This document shows, in pieces, positions 1 to 10,373 of a DNA stretch of 64,000 bases. Numbering within the stretch: the first letter of the stretch is position 1; every line of letters begins with the position of its first letter. The notes under the pieces are model-generated. The model did no database searches. It was not told the origin of the DNA and was given only the letters and a program-made list of their open reading frames with translations. This DNA is from Sambucus nigra. Lineage: Eukaryota > Streptophyta > Magnoliopsida > Dipsacales > Adoxaceae. The position numbers were made by a program, and so were the translations under genes. The stretch covers positions 267,825,111-267,889,110 of the forward strand of contig OX422219.1 of NCBI GenBank assembly GCA_949130495.1, in the 5' to 3' direction.

Positions 1-1078
1 CTTATATTAGTATATATTGTGTGTGAAATATATACTTGATGATATTCTACTTTTGTGTATTAGTAGATTGATATATATTATGTATTTAAAGATACATACC
101 GAACTAGTATGTTAAGTAGTGAAACTTAATTACGAAACACAACGTTAGATAGAGAATATCTATTTAGTAATTTAAGTAGTGAAACTTAATTACAAAAGTG
201 GGAAGATAGAAATTGTGATAATTGTAGAAATTTAGTAGTGAAACTAAATGAGAAGTTTGAAACATAACATAGGTGAAATGTTACTTGAGTATTAATTAAC
301 CTTCGCGAGATGTTAATGAAATGGATGTACTATGTGGGCGATATGAGAACTTAAGTATAGATAAGTTCAGATGATTACCTAGTCCTAGTTAGCTTGCAAG
401 ATATGGCTAGGTACGCTAAGTGTAGAACGTTAGGTGTGCACAAAAGATGAGGGGTGAGTAAACTCAAGAGAGTGTACGAGAACCTAACATGTGTAATCAA
501 TAACCGCATTTTATATTGTGATAAATGCTTGTTAAATATTTTCAAAATGTTTTGAGTACTAACTCTTGCTATAAATTATTTTCAAAACCTTTTAGGTGTC
601 CACCCACAGGGACACCATGTATAATGATTTCATTCCAGGGACTCGATACTGTAGCACAGTGGATGCTTACAGGATTTTCATTAGACGATATCTCTCATTC
701 AGATTTAGTGTAGGATCTCACACTATTCTTTGTATGGACTTGTGGCTCGATATCAGTCTCAGATGTTTAGTTTCAGACTAGTGGTTGTTCTACTATTATT
801 TTGGGATTTTAGCCAATGGTTTATTCGGCATTACTCTTATTCTTTTGTACTCACACTTTGTTTATTGGGTTATAGTACATGGTTATTTTTATACTTTGTT
901 CTGCATCGTTGATTTATCTGTTTTAACAAAGATAAAATTTGGCACCGGTCTAATTTTTTCTTAGGAGATTAGTAATTAAAAAGTTTTCAACCGTGATGCT
1001 AAGAATGAACCATTTGAGAAACTTGTTTTAATTTAATAAGGCCTCATCACCCGATGTTTAATTAGGCGGGGTGTTACA
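1..1078 (+). mobile_element. 3' part of a Tekay-type Ty3-gypsy LTR, cut by the window edge
   Basis: The right end reads GCGGGGTGTTACA at 1066-1078. It is preceded by the block GTGATGCTAAGAATGAACC (990-1008) found near the 3' ends of the other Tekay-type LTRs in the window. A stem-loop at 595-616 (arms GGTGTCC and GGACACC) is the same one seen in E1, E2, E4 and E5. The LTR abuts PMD pseudogene sequence. PMD copy 2 is uninterrupted at the equivalent point (near 27698), so this LTR inserted into PMD copy 1. Whether it is a solo LTR or the 3' LTR of a full element cannot be seen. Short ORFs here are not believed to be genes. Confidence 0.75.
595..616 (+). other. Conserved LTR stem-loop, left LTR copy
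   Basis: Perfect 7-bp stem (GGTGTCC 595-601, GGACACC 610-616) with the 8-nt loop ACCCACAG. The same structure with different but still pairing bases occurs at 18193-18214, 26776-26797, 40671-40692, 51826-51847, and on the minus strand at 59450-59471 and 63504-63525. This supports a selected RNA or DNA fold; its function is unknown. Confidence 0.65.
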
Positions 1079-2116
1079 GTTGGCTAAAAATAATCCCAAA
1101 TGTAAATAACTTATCGAGCAACCTCCAATTGGAGAAGGCTTTGGGAGTGACTTGGAATTGGCTGCCTACATATTGGTGGTTTTGTCGAGGATCTTCTTGC
1201 CTGTAAAGCCCGATGATTACCTAAGGAGGGACCTAATCATCATGGTTGTTCGGATGTCACTGGGTATAAAAATTCATTTGGCAGCTATAACTTTGGGCAC
1301 CCTTTATAGTTTGATTGATCAAGTGGAAGAAGACTCTCCAGGTCCATCAATAGGTTTTATGTCTCAAATTACACTAATCATATTCTCTTCACTTCCTTCC
1401 ACTATGCCAGGTTCCCTGCATTTGCCCCTAGTGATTTATTACATGTCTCCCATATTGTGAAGATTCCTTACATTTGTTCTTATAATCACAAGCGAAGTAA
1501 GAAACCCTTTAATATCAAGTATTTCTTTCGTCGTACTTACATTGGTATTAACAAATTTTAGACCATAAACTTATTCGCTAAGTCCTAGCAACCAGTGAGT
1601 GAGGTCGGCGAGGCCACCACACATAATTTCCCCTACATGAGTGTCTTTCTGGTTATATCCCTTCTTAACTTCCCTCTTACATCGAATGGGAATATTTCTA
1701 TTTGATTTAATCCCCCATCGTGTATCCACCCAGTTTGTCTACGACCATGGGTTGCCCCAGTTACGTCACAACTCCTTGGAGCGGCCTACTAACTTCTCAC
1801 TTATTTATGGCAACTTTTTGACCAGTGTAGTATATGCTCTTTCGGTTCGTAATGGGGAAAAGGTGGTGATCACCTCAAATAAATCATTAGGTAGTAAATC
1901 AACTACCTATCTTACCATATTTTGTCGCAACTAACTAACCAAGTTCTAGAGGGATATTCTAGGTCAACCATTTTATCCAGTGGTCGAGAGGTTTACCCCA
2001 ACATAATATGGTTTAAAACGCTACTCGATTAATCAATCATAGTTCTATTTGAGTGACGTAAATGAGAGTATACCAAATTAACTTCCTCCTTTGGACCATA
2101 TTGAGGAGCCCTTTCT

Positions 2117-2148
<32 letters not shown>

Positions 2149-3404
2149 AGAAGAAGAAGAAGGGACCCCAAAATTCTCATCTTATTGATGAGGCTGAGGA
2201 TGTCCTTTAGACTTTCCACCTTATTGTCAATTAGGAGACACCTCTTGTTTTCTCAATTGAAGTAGCTATGAGAGTAAAAAAAATAGCTAAAGAGGAAGAA
2301 AACAACTTTCGTTTCTCACTCGGAGGGTGCCCTGCCACCGGTAGAGGTTGATTCCACCATTAAGACAAAAGTAATCGAGTTTTTTGATGACTTGATAAGT
2401 AAGTACGATCAAGGTTCAATGGCTGATCGATCCTTAATTGAGGAGAAAATGGTTCTCAAAGCCTCTCTTTTACTCCTCTAGGTAATTCTAGTGGTAAAAA
2501 AAGAACTAGGTCAGAGGCAAGGTCCTCTTGCGTCTCTGCAGTTGATAATATAGAAGAAGATCTTAAGGAAGCACCTTTGATGCATCAATCGCGTAGGTTG
2601 CGTAGGATATTTAGTACCGAGAAACCATCCTCTCCTCCACTAAATACACCATCTTAACTGACTTTTTTGATGAAGAGGTATTATTTTCACTAACTCATAT
2701 TTTTTGTGATTGTTCATATTTATTTGGCCTTCCCTTTTATTTTCATTTTCATACATGTTTTTCATGGTACACAGACTAATGCCTATGTTGATACTCTCAT
2801 TGTCGAACAAGAGAAGGCAAAATACCAACATACAAAGGACACACATTACACCTCCCATCACCAATCTCAATAAGGTTACCTCTCATAACATTAAACCCTA
2901 AAAGTAACAACATACCACTGCCTCAGGACCAACTCTTTCTCAACCCTTTAGAATCCTCAAAGCACCAACCACTTCCATGAACAACCCAAAGGTAATGTCG
3001 GATTCCACCTTTATGGCAGGGTGTGCTTTTAGCTAACTGGATTATTAGTACTGGATATACTCCTAACTGTTCTTTCTTATGCAAACAGACATTAATTTTT
3101 CAAACTGAGGTGGAAACTATTGAGGATGAAGTAAGAAAACCTTCAGTTATTGAGCCAATTTCTATTATTAGATATGTGACTTAGTATGTGGTAGTTGTAC
3201 TCTAAACTGTAGAGTTTTATAAATTAATCTCCCCCTTCTTTTTTTATTGTCGGTTATTCCTCTTGAGGATGTTCCCATTAACACTTGTAAGGCCTTAATA
3301 GTTATGCCTACTGTGAATGAGAAAATGTTAGTGAAGTTTTTTAGACCTTCTATTTTAGTGGGTGGAGTTACTTCTCAGGTTGAGCAGGTTGAGGTTGTTG
3401 AATA
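1079..3404 (+). pseudogene. Plant-mobile-domain (PMD) gene, decayed copy 1 (3' portion)
   Basis: This stretch aligns base by base with 27699-30049, where the upstream PMD signature is preserved. Around 1152-1330 the readable peptide includes LAAYILVVLSRIF, corresponding to a helical part of the PMD. Farther on come a Lys-rich stretch encoded by a GAA run (2115-2163), a stretch like RSEARSSCVS and a Gln/Lys-rich tail. Stops and frameshifts are frequent and no long ORF survives. PMD proteins are plant proteins found both in host silencing factors and in transposons. Here the gene is dead and its 5' half is absent because an LTR ends at 1078. It is followed directly by a copia-type LTR, as in copy 2. 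The PMD family call comes mainly from copy 2. Confidence 0.55.
2115..2163 (+). repeat. (GAA)n microsatellite in PMD copy 1
   Basis: An imperfect run of GAA/AAG triplets encoding Lys/Glu in the decayed reading frame. It is shorter than the corresponding pure run at 28747-28814, so the tract has changed length since the two copies diverged. Confidence 0.9.
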
Positions 3405-4410
3405 TGTGTAGGAACAAATTTCTAATCAAAACAATTTGTTTGTAATTAGATAAATTCTAGACAAAATAATATGAGTCTAAGCTAGTTTAAATTTGAGATT
3501 AATTGAGGCCTATGACACTTCAAGATTGAAGAATTTGCAATTGAATGATTTGAATAAGAAATCATGTCAAGTTGCATTATTCCTTCTCAATTTGTTCTTG
3601 ATCACACAGGTATGAATACTTAAAAGAATTGATGTGATTTAAAATTTTGATTAAATGACGGATGGATTAAATATTCAAATATTGGGAATTAAATATTTGC
3701 GAAAACATATTTAATATATTTCTGAGTTAAAATAATTATTGAAAATTTGAGGAATTTATTTTAAAAGAAAACCATTTTTAAATGTTAATTGAACGACCGA
3801 GTGTATCGTTCTAACGACATGCTCATGTCGCTCGAATGAGTTTTCGCCTTGAATTTCGTTTGTTGTTTTCGTTGGACTATTGTTTGATAAAAAATAAATA
3901 CCCCATTGCTTAGATGTTTTTCGATACAGAACATAACAGTTTAATAAATTCTCATAGCGTTATTTATCATCCTATTCAAAATAAAATCACTAATTTTTAC
4001 AATTATGATCTTGAGTGCATTTGTCGGAACACAATTCATTCATTGATTATACTCACTAAGGTCATTGGGGATGCTTGCGAGTATACCTTGCTGAAGACGA
4101 GAGTTACGGTTCTTGAGGGTTCTTGTGGGAGTAGTTTGTTTATTTAGATTGCATGTTTATGTGAATTTGTTGCGGTAGATTCATTGCATATCTTGCTATG
4201 TTTTAACTTGTGAATTATTGTTCATAGTGAAATAAAAAGGTTTTACCCGAAAGGTTTTTTTTCTCAAATTGTTTTTTTACCGCATGCTTTCATTGTTTAA
4301 TGGATTAAATTACTTAGATGCATGGTTATGGCTTAAGAAGTTAAAATTGGATTTAAATAAAGATTGAAATAGTTATTTTTACCTAAAGCACACATTAAAG
4401 GTCCTTATCA
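3405..4410 (+). mobile_element. Copia-type (SIRE-like) LTR, copy 1
   Basis: Begins TGTGTAGGAACAAATT and ends CCTTATCA, followed by AATTGGTATC, the start of an initiator-Met-tRNA binding site. It matches 30050-31062 closely along its length; there the LTR is followed by a fuller binding site and a copia-type gag. After about 4420 the sequence departs from that copy, so the internal region is lost here. A promoter-like ATAAATAAATACC lies near 3890-3902. Boundaries come from comparing the two copies; no target duplication was found. Confidence 0.6.
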
Positions 4411-4517
4411 AATTGGTATCTAACCACACATGTATTTTCCCTTCGAGCAAGCTTCTGCTCGAGCAACCTGGAAACTTGGTAGTGAATATTTCTCAGAGAT
4501 AAGATATTATGATAAAT
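4411..4517. other. Short spacer with a residual binding site and a small hairpin
   Basis: Starts with the remnant TTGGTATC and then diverges from the matching copy at 31066. It contains a 6-bp inverted repeat, CGAGCA and TGCTCG, near 4444-4461. No gene is seen. Confidence 0.4.
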
Positions 4518-6472
4518 GTAGAAACCCCATACCAATACCCCTTAACCTCTCCTTAGGTCCCCATCACCTCCCTTCATTATTGCAAACCTAAGTCATACCC
4601 TGGGTACTAACCTAAAGGCCATCGGGCACTCCCAGGCTCCATTTGACCAAAAGTCAAACTCTTCAGCTCAATCGAGACTAAATGAATCTTCGAAGGTCCC
4701 TAAAACCCCTTTCAAACAGTCTATCCCATGCATGATTCTGACTTAAGGTACGGACGAACGATCCATTTTCCCCCAAAACTTGATCAGGAGGTCATCGGAT
4801 GCTCCCAGTCTCTGTTTGACCAAAATCAACTCTCCAGATCAACCAATACTGAATAAATCTTTGAAGGTTACTGAAACCCATTTCCAACGGTCCACCCCGT
4901 GCGTGATTATGACTTACGGTAGGAAAGAATGACACGTTTTACTCCGAAAGGTCCCCAAACGCTTCCAGGCCCCAGTTGACCAAAGTTAACTCCCCAAACC
5001 GAGTCAATCTATTTGGAATGTAGAATTACATTTCTTAACCTTTCCAAAGTTCCACCCCATGTGTAATTCTGACTTACGGTGTGGACTAATGATCCGTTTG
5101 CGTCCAACGATTCCCCGTCCAAAGGACCGACGAATGCTTTCGAGCCAAATTTGACCCAAAGTCAACTCCCAGACTCGAGATCAGTCCAAAATACTTTCGA
5201 AGGTCTCTAAATTACCTTTCCAATGGTTTGCCTCGTCCACGATTCAAATCAACAGTTTGTGCTCTACGATTAATTTTTCGAAGGAGCCTGAAAGAGACTG
5301 CCAAATAGTAGATTCGAAACCCTGTCTATTGGAAGTGCACCTAAACACACCTACCGATTGGCAGGACCAGGGCTATGCCGATCGACAATTCCTAATGCCT
5401 ATAAAATGGAGGGCCTAACCTCGTTTTAAAAAAACACAAGATCTGAAATCCATCACTCTTAGTAACTCAGAAAACCCCTCTCGAAGACAACATGATTTCC
5501 ACATCCAAATGCATTTCCAAGCTTCACCTTTCATCACCTTTATCATCAAATTTGGTGAATTAAGTAACCTCCATCATCACCCAAGTGCAACGACTGGTCT
5601 CCAACACCAAAGATCAAGTTCAGGATCTTCAAGAAGGTCCTACTTTCTCAACTCTCTCTTTAAATTCTCCCAAATTCGCATTAATTTGTTTTATTAATTA
5701 GCACTTTTATTCTCTCATCTCACATACCCTAATATACTTTTTATCTAGTATTATTGTACATCCTTTATTTTCATATAAATAAAACCCAAAAAATAAGAAA
5801 AAGAGGATTTGCTCATAAATTCCAAACGCAAATTCTCACACTTTTCTCAAAACTAAAACACTTTTTTTACACACACACATAAGAGAAGTCCCCAATTGGA
5901 TTTATGGGATAAAATCCCACCCATCATTTTTCATACGAACTACGTGGACTTTGAAGCCTCTATAGGCTACGTAGGCACATCGGGGTAAAATTCGAGACTC
6001 GAGTCCTCTTCCTACTTTTTCCTATTTTTTCTATTTTCTTTGAACTTAACTCTCTTAGATTCTATATATTTACATATACATATATTTGTGCTTAGTGGCG
6101 TATTATTCCATATGTGTTATCGTTCCGTTATAACGATCAACGCTATAATAATCGCGTAAATCCTATTTTTCTAATATTACTTTTAAGAACATTCCTACGG
6201 ATGACTCGCTTTATCTCTTCCATGATACAAGTCGATGATTCATATCTCCACTATATACACACATGCGTACATATCACAGGGAAATAAAGGAAAATAGCAA
6301 TAACCCATGAGATACCGTAAGGGCGGAATGGGTGCCTAACACCTTCCCATTTCGTAACATAGCCTCCGGACCCTTTTCGAGTCATTTTTTGTTTCGTATG
6401 TATGAGTATGTCTTTGGATGCAATCCTTCGGGGTGGCTCCTTTTTCTTTTGTCTATTTTGAGTAAAATAGAG
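4518..6472 (+). mobile_element. Tat/Ogre-like Ty3-gypsy LTR
   Basis: Begins TGTAGAAACCCC at 4518. Near 6321-6360 it carries the block GGGCGGAATGGGTGCCTAAC that I associate with Tat/Ogre-type LTR ends. It ends just before TGGCGACTCC (6473-6482), which resembles the primer-binding site of that lineage. The first 700 bases are a degenerate tandem repeat. No pol or gag of this element is visible in the window. The right end and the lineage call are inferences from remembered motifs. Confidence 0.4.
4636..5250 (+). repeat. Degenerate tandem repeat, about four units of 150-180 bp
   Basis: Each unit contains a line like GCTCCCAG or GCTTCCAGGC, then TTTGACCAAA with GTCAACTC, then an ATC/TTCGAAGGT box, then TCCACCCC with GTG and GATTCTGACTTACGG. 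Units start near 4640, 4795, 4965 and 5125 and are strongly diverged. The repeats lie in the 5' part of the Tat-like LTR, where enhancer-type repeats are common in plant LTRs. Confidence 0.6.
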
Positions 6473-6601
6473 TGGCGACTCCATCTTGGTCCCGCGCATC
6501 CCTTTTGGGAGCGCTTCGGCAAGCGTCGGTGATGAGGTGAAAAGTCATTTTTTGTTTCGTATGTATGATTATGTCTTTGGATGCAATCCTTTGGGGTGGC
6601 T
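6376..6601 (+). repeat. Direct duplication of the Tat-like LTR end, with an intervening segment
   Basis: The segment from GTCATTTTTTGTTTCG at about 6380 to GGGTGGCTCC and the TGGCGACTCC site (6473-6482) is repeated from about 6543. The second copy is split by the Athila-like insertion and resumes at 14775-14829. Between the two copies lies a segment (about 6488-6541) that recurs in inverted orientation at about 14832-14885. Confidence 0.75.
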
Positions 6602-6603
6602 AA

Positions 6604-8047
6604 TGCGAGGGAAACCGAGTGTTCGTGTAGGGACACTATCGTTGATTTCGGTTCCCGCTCGACATGCAAAAGAATAAACCTAAGCTACAGCTACACTTGA
6701 CAAGCAAGTAGAGCGATAAGTCGGGTATCGAGAATCCACAGGGAGTTATTAAATTTCAGATGTTAATTGTTTAATTACTTCAGGAATAAAAGTGTAAAAG
6801 GTGATAGGTGGTTATGGTGACAAAAGAAAAGAATAAGTTAATGCTAGATTAAAGTAAAGCGAGGATCGGGATCGCATTCTACCAAACTTATCGAGACAAC
6901 TACTAACTAGAGTTAAGGCTCGAAAGCAATCTAATCGAGCATTTACAATTAAGCATAAACATCACGCAAGAAGGAATTTAACCCAAAGTTGCGAGATAAA
7001 ACATTTAACTGAAAAATGATCACACGCGGATTAAACTCGGATTGTCGCTATAAACTCTAACGTTGCGTGACAAAGAAAGATAAACGCTTAGCAATCCAAC
7101 TTTGATACGCGCGGTTTCAATTAAACGTGACTTTGCACTAAACCTAATTTTCGGAGCTCGGGGCCCAAAAATGGCGGAAATGAAATCCCGACCCTATTTA
7201 TCTAAGGGTGCATGGTGAGTTAAACTAAATTATGCTAATTAGACTAAGAAAGCAAGAATTAAAACATGTAAACTAGTTAGAAAGCATTGAAACTAAATTA
7301 CAAGGCAAGAAGAGAAGAAGAACAAACTAGATTAAAGGAGAGGAAGTGAATAGTTCAATCTTACAAACCCATGGGTTGTCAATCCAAGAAGAAGAAGAAA
7401 GGAAATCTCCACACCAAACCCTAACTAAACTATCTAATTCAGAAAATCTCTAAGTGTATATATCCTTTAGTCTTACAACAAAAACCAACATATATAGTAA
7501 GTTGGAATAAAAGAAAGAAAATATCTGCAGGGGAAAACAGGGGATCGATCAATCGACCCCTTTGGTCGATCGATCGACCGTTGTAATCGTGGCAAAAATA
7601 ATAAGGATCGATCGATCGACCCTTATGGTCGATCGATCGATCAAGCAGGCAGTATGCAGAATCCCCTGTTTTGGCATACAATCCAACGTCGCTCAAATCG
7701 ACGTAACTTTGTCGTTATGCATCGGAATCGCGCACCGTTCACGGCCACGCGAAGCTAGCGAGGAGGGATACAACTTCCGTGTAGATGTCGGGCCATGTGC
7801 CCAAGCTGTCAAAAGACTAAAATGCCCTTGCGCGTGCGGTTGTGTACGGAAATCGAGCGAAACGCATCCGAAGTTCACACTAAGCATCCAAATACCTACA
7901 AAAGCTCAATTAACCCCTGCAAAACATGCTAACATAGAAATCCGAGGATTGTCTGGTTAACGAGCATAAATATAGGGAATAAGATACCCGAGGAGGCTAA
8001 TAACGCGTAGGTTAACGGGTGAAATACGCAATATTTACGCCGTATCA
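6604..8047 (-). repeat. 3' LTR of the Athila-like element
   Basis: 1,444 bp, read on the minus strand from GTATCA/TGATAC at 8047 to TGCGAGG/CCTCGCA at 6604. It is nearly identical to 13331-14774. It includes a CGATCGATCG palindrome array at 7543-7644. Confidence 0.92.
7543..7644. repeat. CGATCGATCG palindrome array in the Athila-like 3' LTR
   Basis: Four clusters of (GATC)n or (CGAT)n in about 100 bp, arranged as inverted pairs such as GGATCGATC...GATCGACC. The matching array in the other LTR is 14270-14371. One motif differs: GATCGATCAATC here against GATCGATCGATC there. Confidence 0.95.
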
Positions 8048-8060
8048 CACCCCCTAACTT
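8048..8060 (-). promoter_or_regulatory. Polypurine tract of the Athila-like element
   Basis: Minus strand AAGTTAGGGGGTG lies immediately before the LTR start TGATAC. This is the expected place for plus-strand priming. The same 13-mer occurs again at 9901-9913. Confidence 0.85.
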
Positions 8061-8063
8061 ACA

Positions 8064-8084
8064 CATTGCTAGTCCCTAGCAATG
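8064..8084 (-). other. Hairpin next to the terminal polypurine tract
   Basis: Perfect 9-bp stem CATTGCTAG / CTAGCAATG with a 3-nt loop, three bases upstream of the polypurine tract in element orientation. The internal tract copy at 9901 has an equivalent hairpin at 9920-9937. Confidence 0.7.
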
Positions 8085-8161
8085 AAATAAGATGCAAAAA
8101 GAAGAAGAAGTAAACCAACACAGGAGAGAGTTAAAAAGTATGGTATAAAAGCAATAAAAAG

Positions 8162-8325
8162 ATAAGGCCACTTTCGCGGGCGATTCGATTGCATTTAGCG
8201 TATGCAATAAGCCGTTAAACCCCTTGGTTACCCTAGTGGACGAGTGTCGTCTCGTGAGGGTTTTCAGTGATGGAACCCACAAACATCATAAAGTTTCCTC
8301 AAAATATGCCCAATCAAGAAAGACA
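8162..8325 (-). other. Conserved non-coding block shared with element E3
   Basis: On the minus strand this block aligns with plus-strand 37201-37348 although the two elements have different LTRs. Shared runs include CCCTCACGAGACG, AGGGGTTTAA, GCATACGCTAAATGCAATCG and CCCGCGAAAG. It contains two hairpins: ACGAG/CTCGT with a variable loop, and ATTGCAT/ATGCAAT with loop ACGCTAA. No conserved reading frame is evident. Confidence 0.8.
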
Positions 8326-9900
8326 AACTCATCAGTGCGAACAAGATTTCAACATGTTATTAGCATATCAAACAAATTCGCATGAGAAGTCCATAGTTAT
8401 TAACATTATCGAATGCACCTCAATGAATCGAGACTCTAGCATGTGGAAAGGGAGTGAGCATATGCAAGGTATGATTTGGAGAAAAACTTAAATAATTCGA
8501 ATACTAAACATCAAAGCATGCATACATTCAATCCTCACGGGCATTACGCTCAACAAATGAATTCACTATGAAAAGGGAGGTAATACACGGGACATGCGGG
8601 CATAAAGAGTAAATGTAAATGGAAACTAGGCCGCTCACAAGTCACAAAAGAAGAACGCTATATAGGAAATAAAAATTGCAATCTCAGTGAAAGGATACCA
8701 CACACTAAAGAGGCGAAATGCATTTTCACAGATTATCAACACTATTTAAACATTTGAATTACATCTACTTAAGAACACATAGGACTTGTGATAGGGTTGT
8801 AATGTATGGCTAGGTTAAGGTACGAAATGAAAGGGATGTATTTACGGATTCAAAGTGTTTGGGGATGAAACTCAGAATAATGTGAAAAAGTGGGCAATAT
8901 CAAAAGTTGGACAAAGATGTCCAAACGAGCATAGGTATAACAATTGAGAGAGTAATCAAAGCTTATTGAAACACTACAAACAATATTTACAACTTTCTCT
9001 TTCTTTTTCTTTTCTTCCTTTTTCTCACTTTTTTTTTTGTTTTCTTTTGTTTTCAAATTTCTCTTTTTCAACTCTTTTTCTTTCTTTTTCTTTTCATCCT
9101 TTTTACTCATTTCATGCTCAAATTGCAACCACAATACAATAATAACATTCAATTCCAAGCAACAATCCAAACAAGGGTATGTAAGGTAATATATATGGTA
9201 TAAAACTCCAATTTGGAGTTGGATATGGGATTTTTGGGTAATGAAAAGAAAGGCTAGTATATAGGCTCAAGTGGGTTGACTAGGGAACATATAAAGGTGA
9301 GGTCAAGGTCATATGGGTGATATATCAAAGAGGGCCTATGATCATTTCACAAAGTATACGCAATTCGCGAGTCAAAACAACATAAGAAAATCATGCTCAA
9401 GTAACACATTTCAATGATGAACTCAATTAATGAACGGTCAATGAAAGAATAAAGAGATTACCGACGAATTTAACGTTTTCAAAGAGGAAAGAATAGTGTA
9501 TACACTCACAAATGAAGATAAGTCTCTAATCTCACACGGTGTAAGTATATACAATGCAGCGAAAGCATACCGAGTTATAAAAATCTTAAGCCAATTCAAT
9601 ATAACAAGAATGGTGCATATGTTCACGGATAAAGTTTAATTCATGAAGTTATTCATAATATTAATGATTTAGGGACTAGAATCTAATAACTTCTAAAATC
9701 GAGAACATGCATAGTTGAATTGTCTATTTGATCGGGCAATTATTAAAATTTATCACCGGAAACAAGGGCAAAATGCCCAACAAAGGAGAAAAAAGAAAGA
9801 AAATATTTTTGAAAATTTTCAAATTTTAACAAAAACATGCTTTGTAACTAAATTGTAATCCAATCCAAGGACTAAACATCAAAATGGATAGACTATCCTA
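8326..9900 (-). other. Non-coding 3' region of the Athila-like element
   Basis: AT-rich sequence between the internal and terminal polypurine tracts. It includes a pyrimidine-rich plus-strand stretch near 8990-9110 that produces a spurious Lys-rich ORF on the minus strand. No domain is recognised in any frame. Confidence 0.6.
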
Positions 9901-9937
9901 CACCCCCTAACTTAAATGTTGCATTGTCCCCAATGCA
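9901..9937 (-). promoter_or_regulatory. Internal second polypurine tract with hairpin
   Basis: Minus strand AAGTTAGGGGGTG (9901-9913) is identical to the terminal tract at 8048-8060. It too is preceded by a hairpin, TGCATTG/CAATGCA with a 4-nt loop (9920-9937). It lies 3' of the 472-codon ORF and 1.85 kb before the 3' LTR, so it could act as a central priming site. Confidence 0.6.
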
Positions 9938-10373
9938 TCCATTAAAGAACACAACACAAAGCTAGGAAAAGAATGATATTACCCACACGTGGAGCGATCT
10001 CCATAAGTACAAGTCCAACTGAAGCTGCAAAACAAGTTAGTACAAAGCATATGAAGAATATGTACCGATGTATCAAGTGAAGAGAATCTATGTCACAAGT
10101 CACAATAATATAGGGGGGCTGAAGTACAAATACTAGATAAATTGATGGTGAACTTTTTGATTTTATAAAATGGAAGGTCACACACATCAAAATCCAATAA
10201 ACAACCACAAACTACATTTTCATTTCTCATTTCATAAGTTCAATACAAAATAACTTAATACATTACAACTTCTGAAATAAAAGAAATACAAATAAAAATA
10301 AAAATAAAAATAAAAAAATACAACATACTATCCGATCCCAAAATACAAAAATGAAACCCAGCACAACAACAGC

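Noticed and set aside
7439..7960. ORFs with repeated VDRSI/DRSID peptides in the Athila-like LTRs
   Set aside because: Produced by reading the CGATCGATCG palindrome array; no start context or domain.
8850..9170. Lys/Glu-rich minus-strand ORF
   Set aside because: Low-complexity translation of a pyrimidine-rich tract in the non-coding 3' part of the element.
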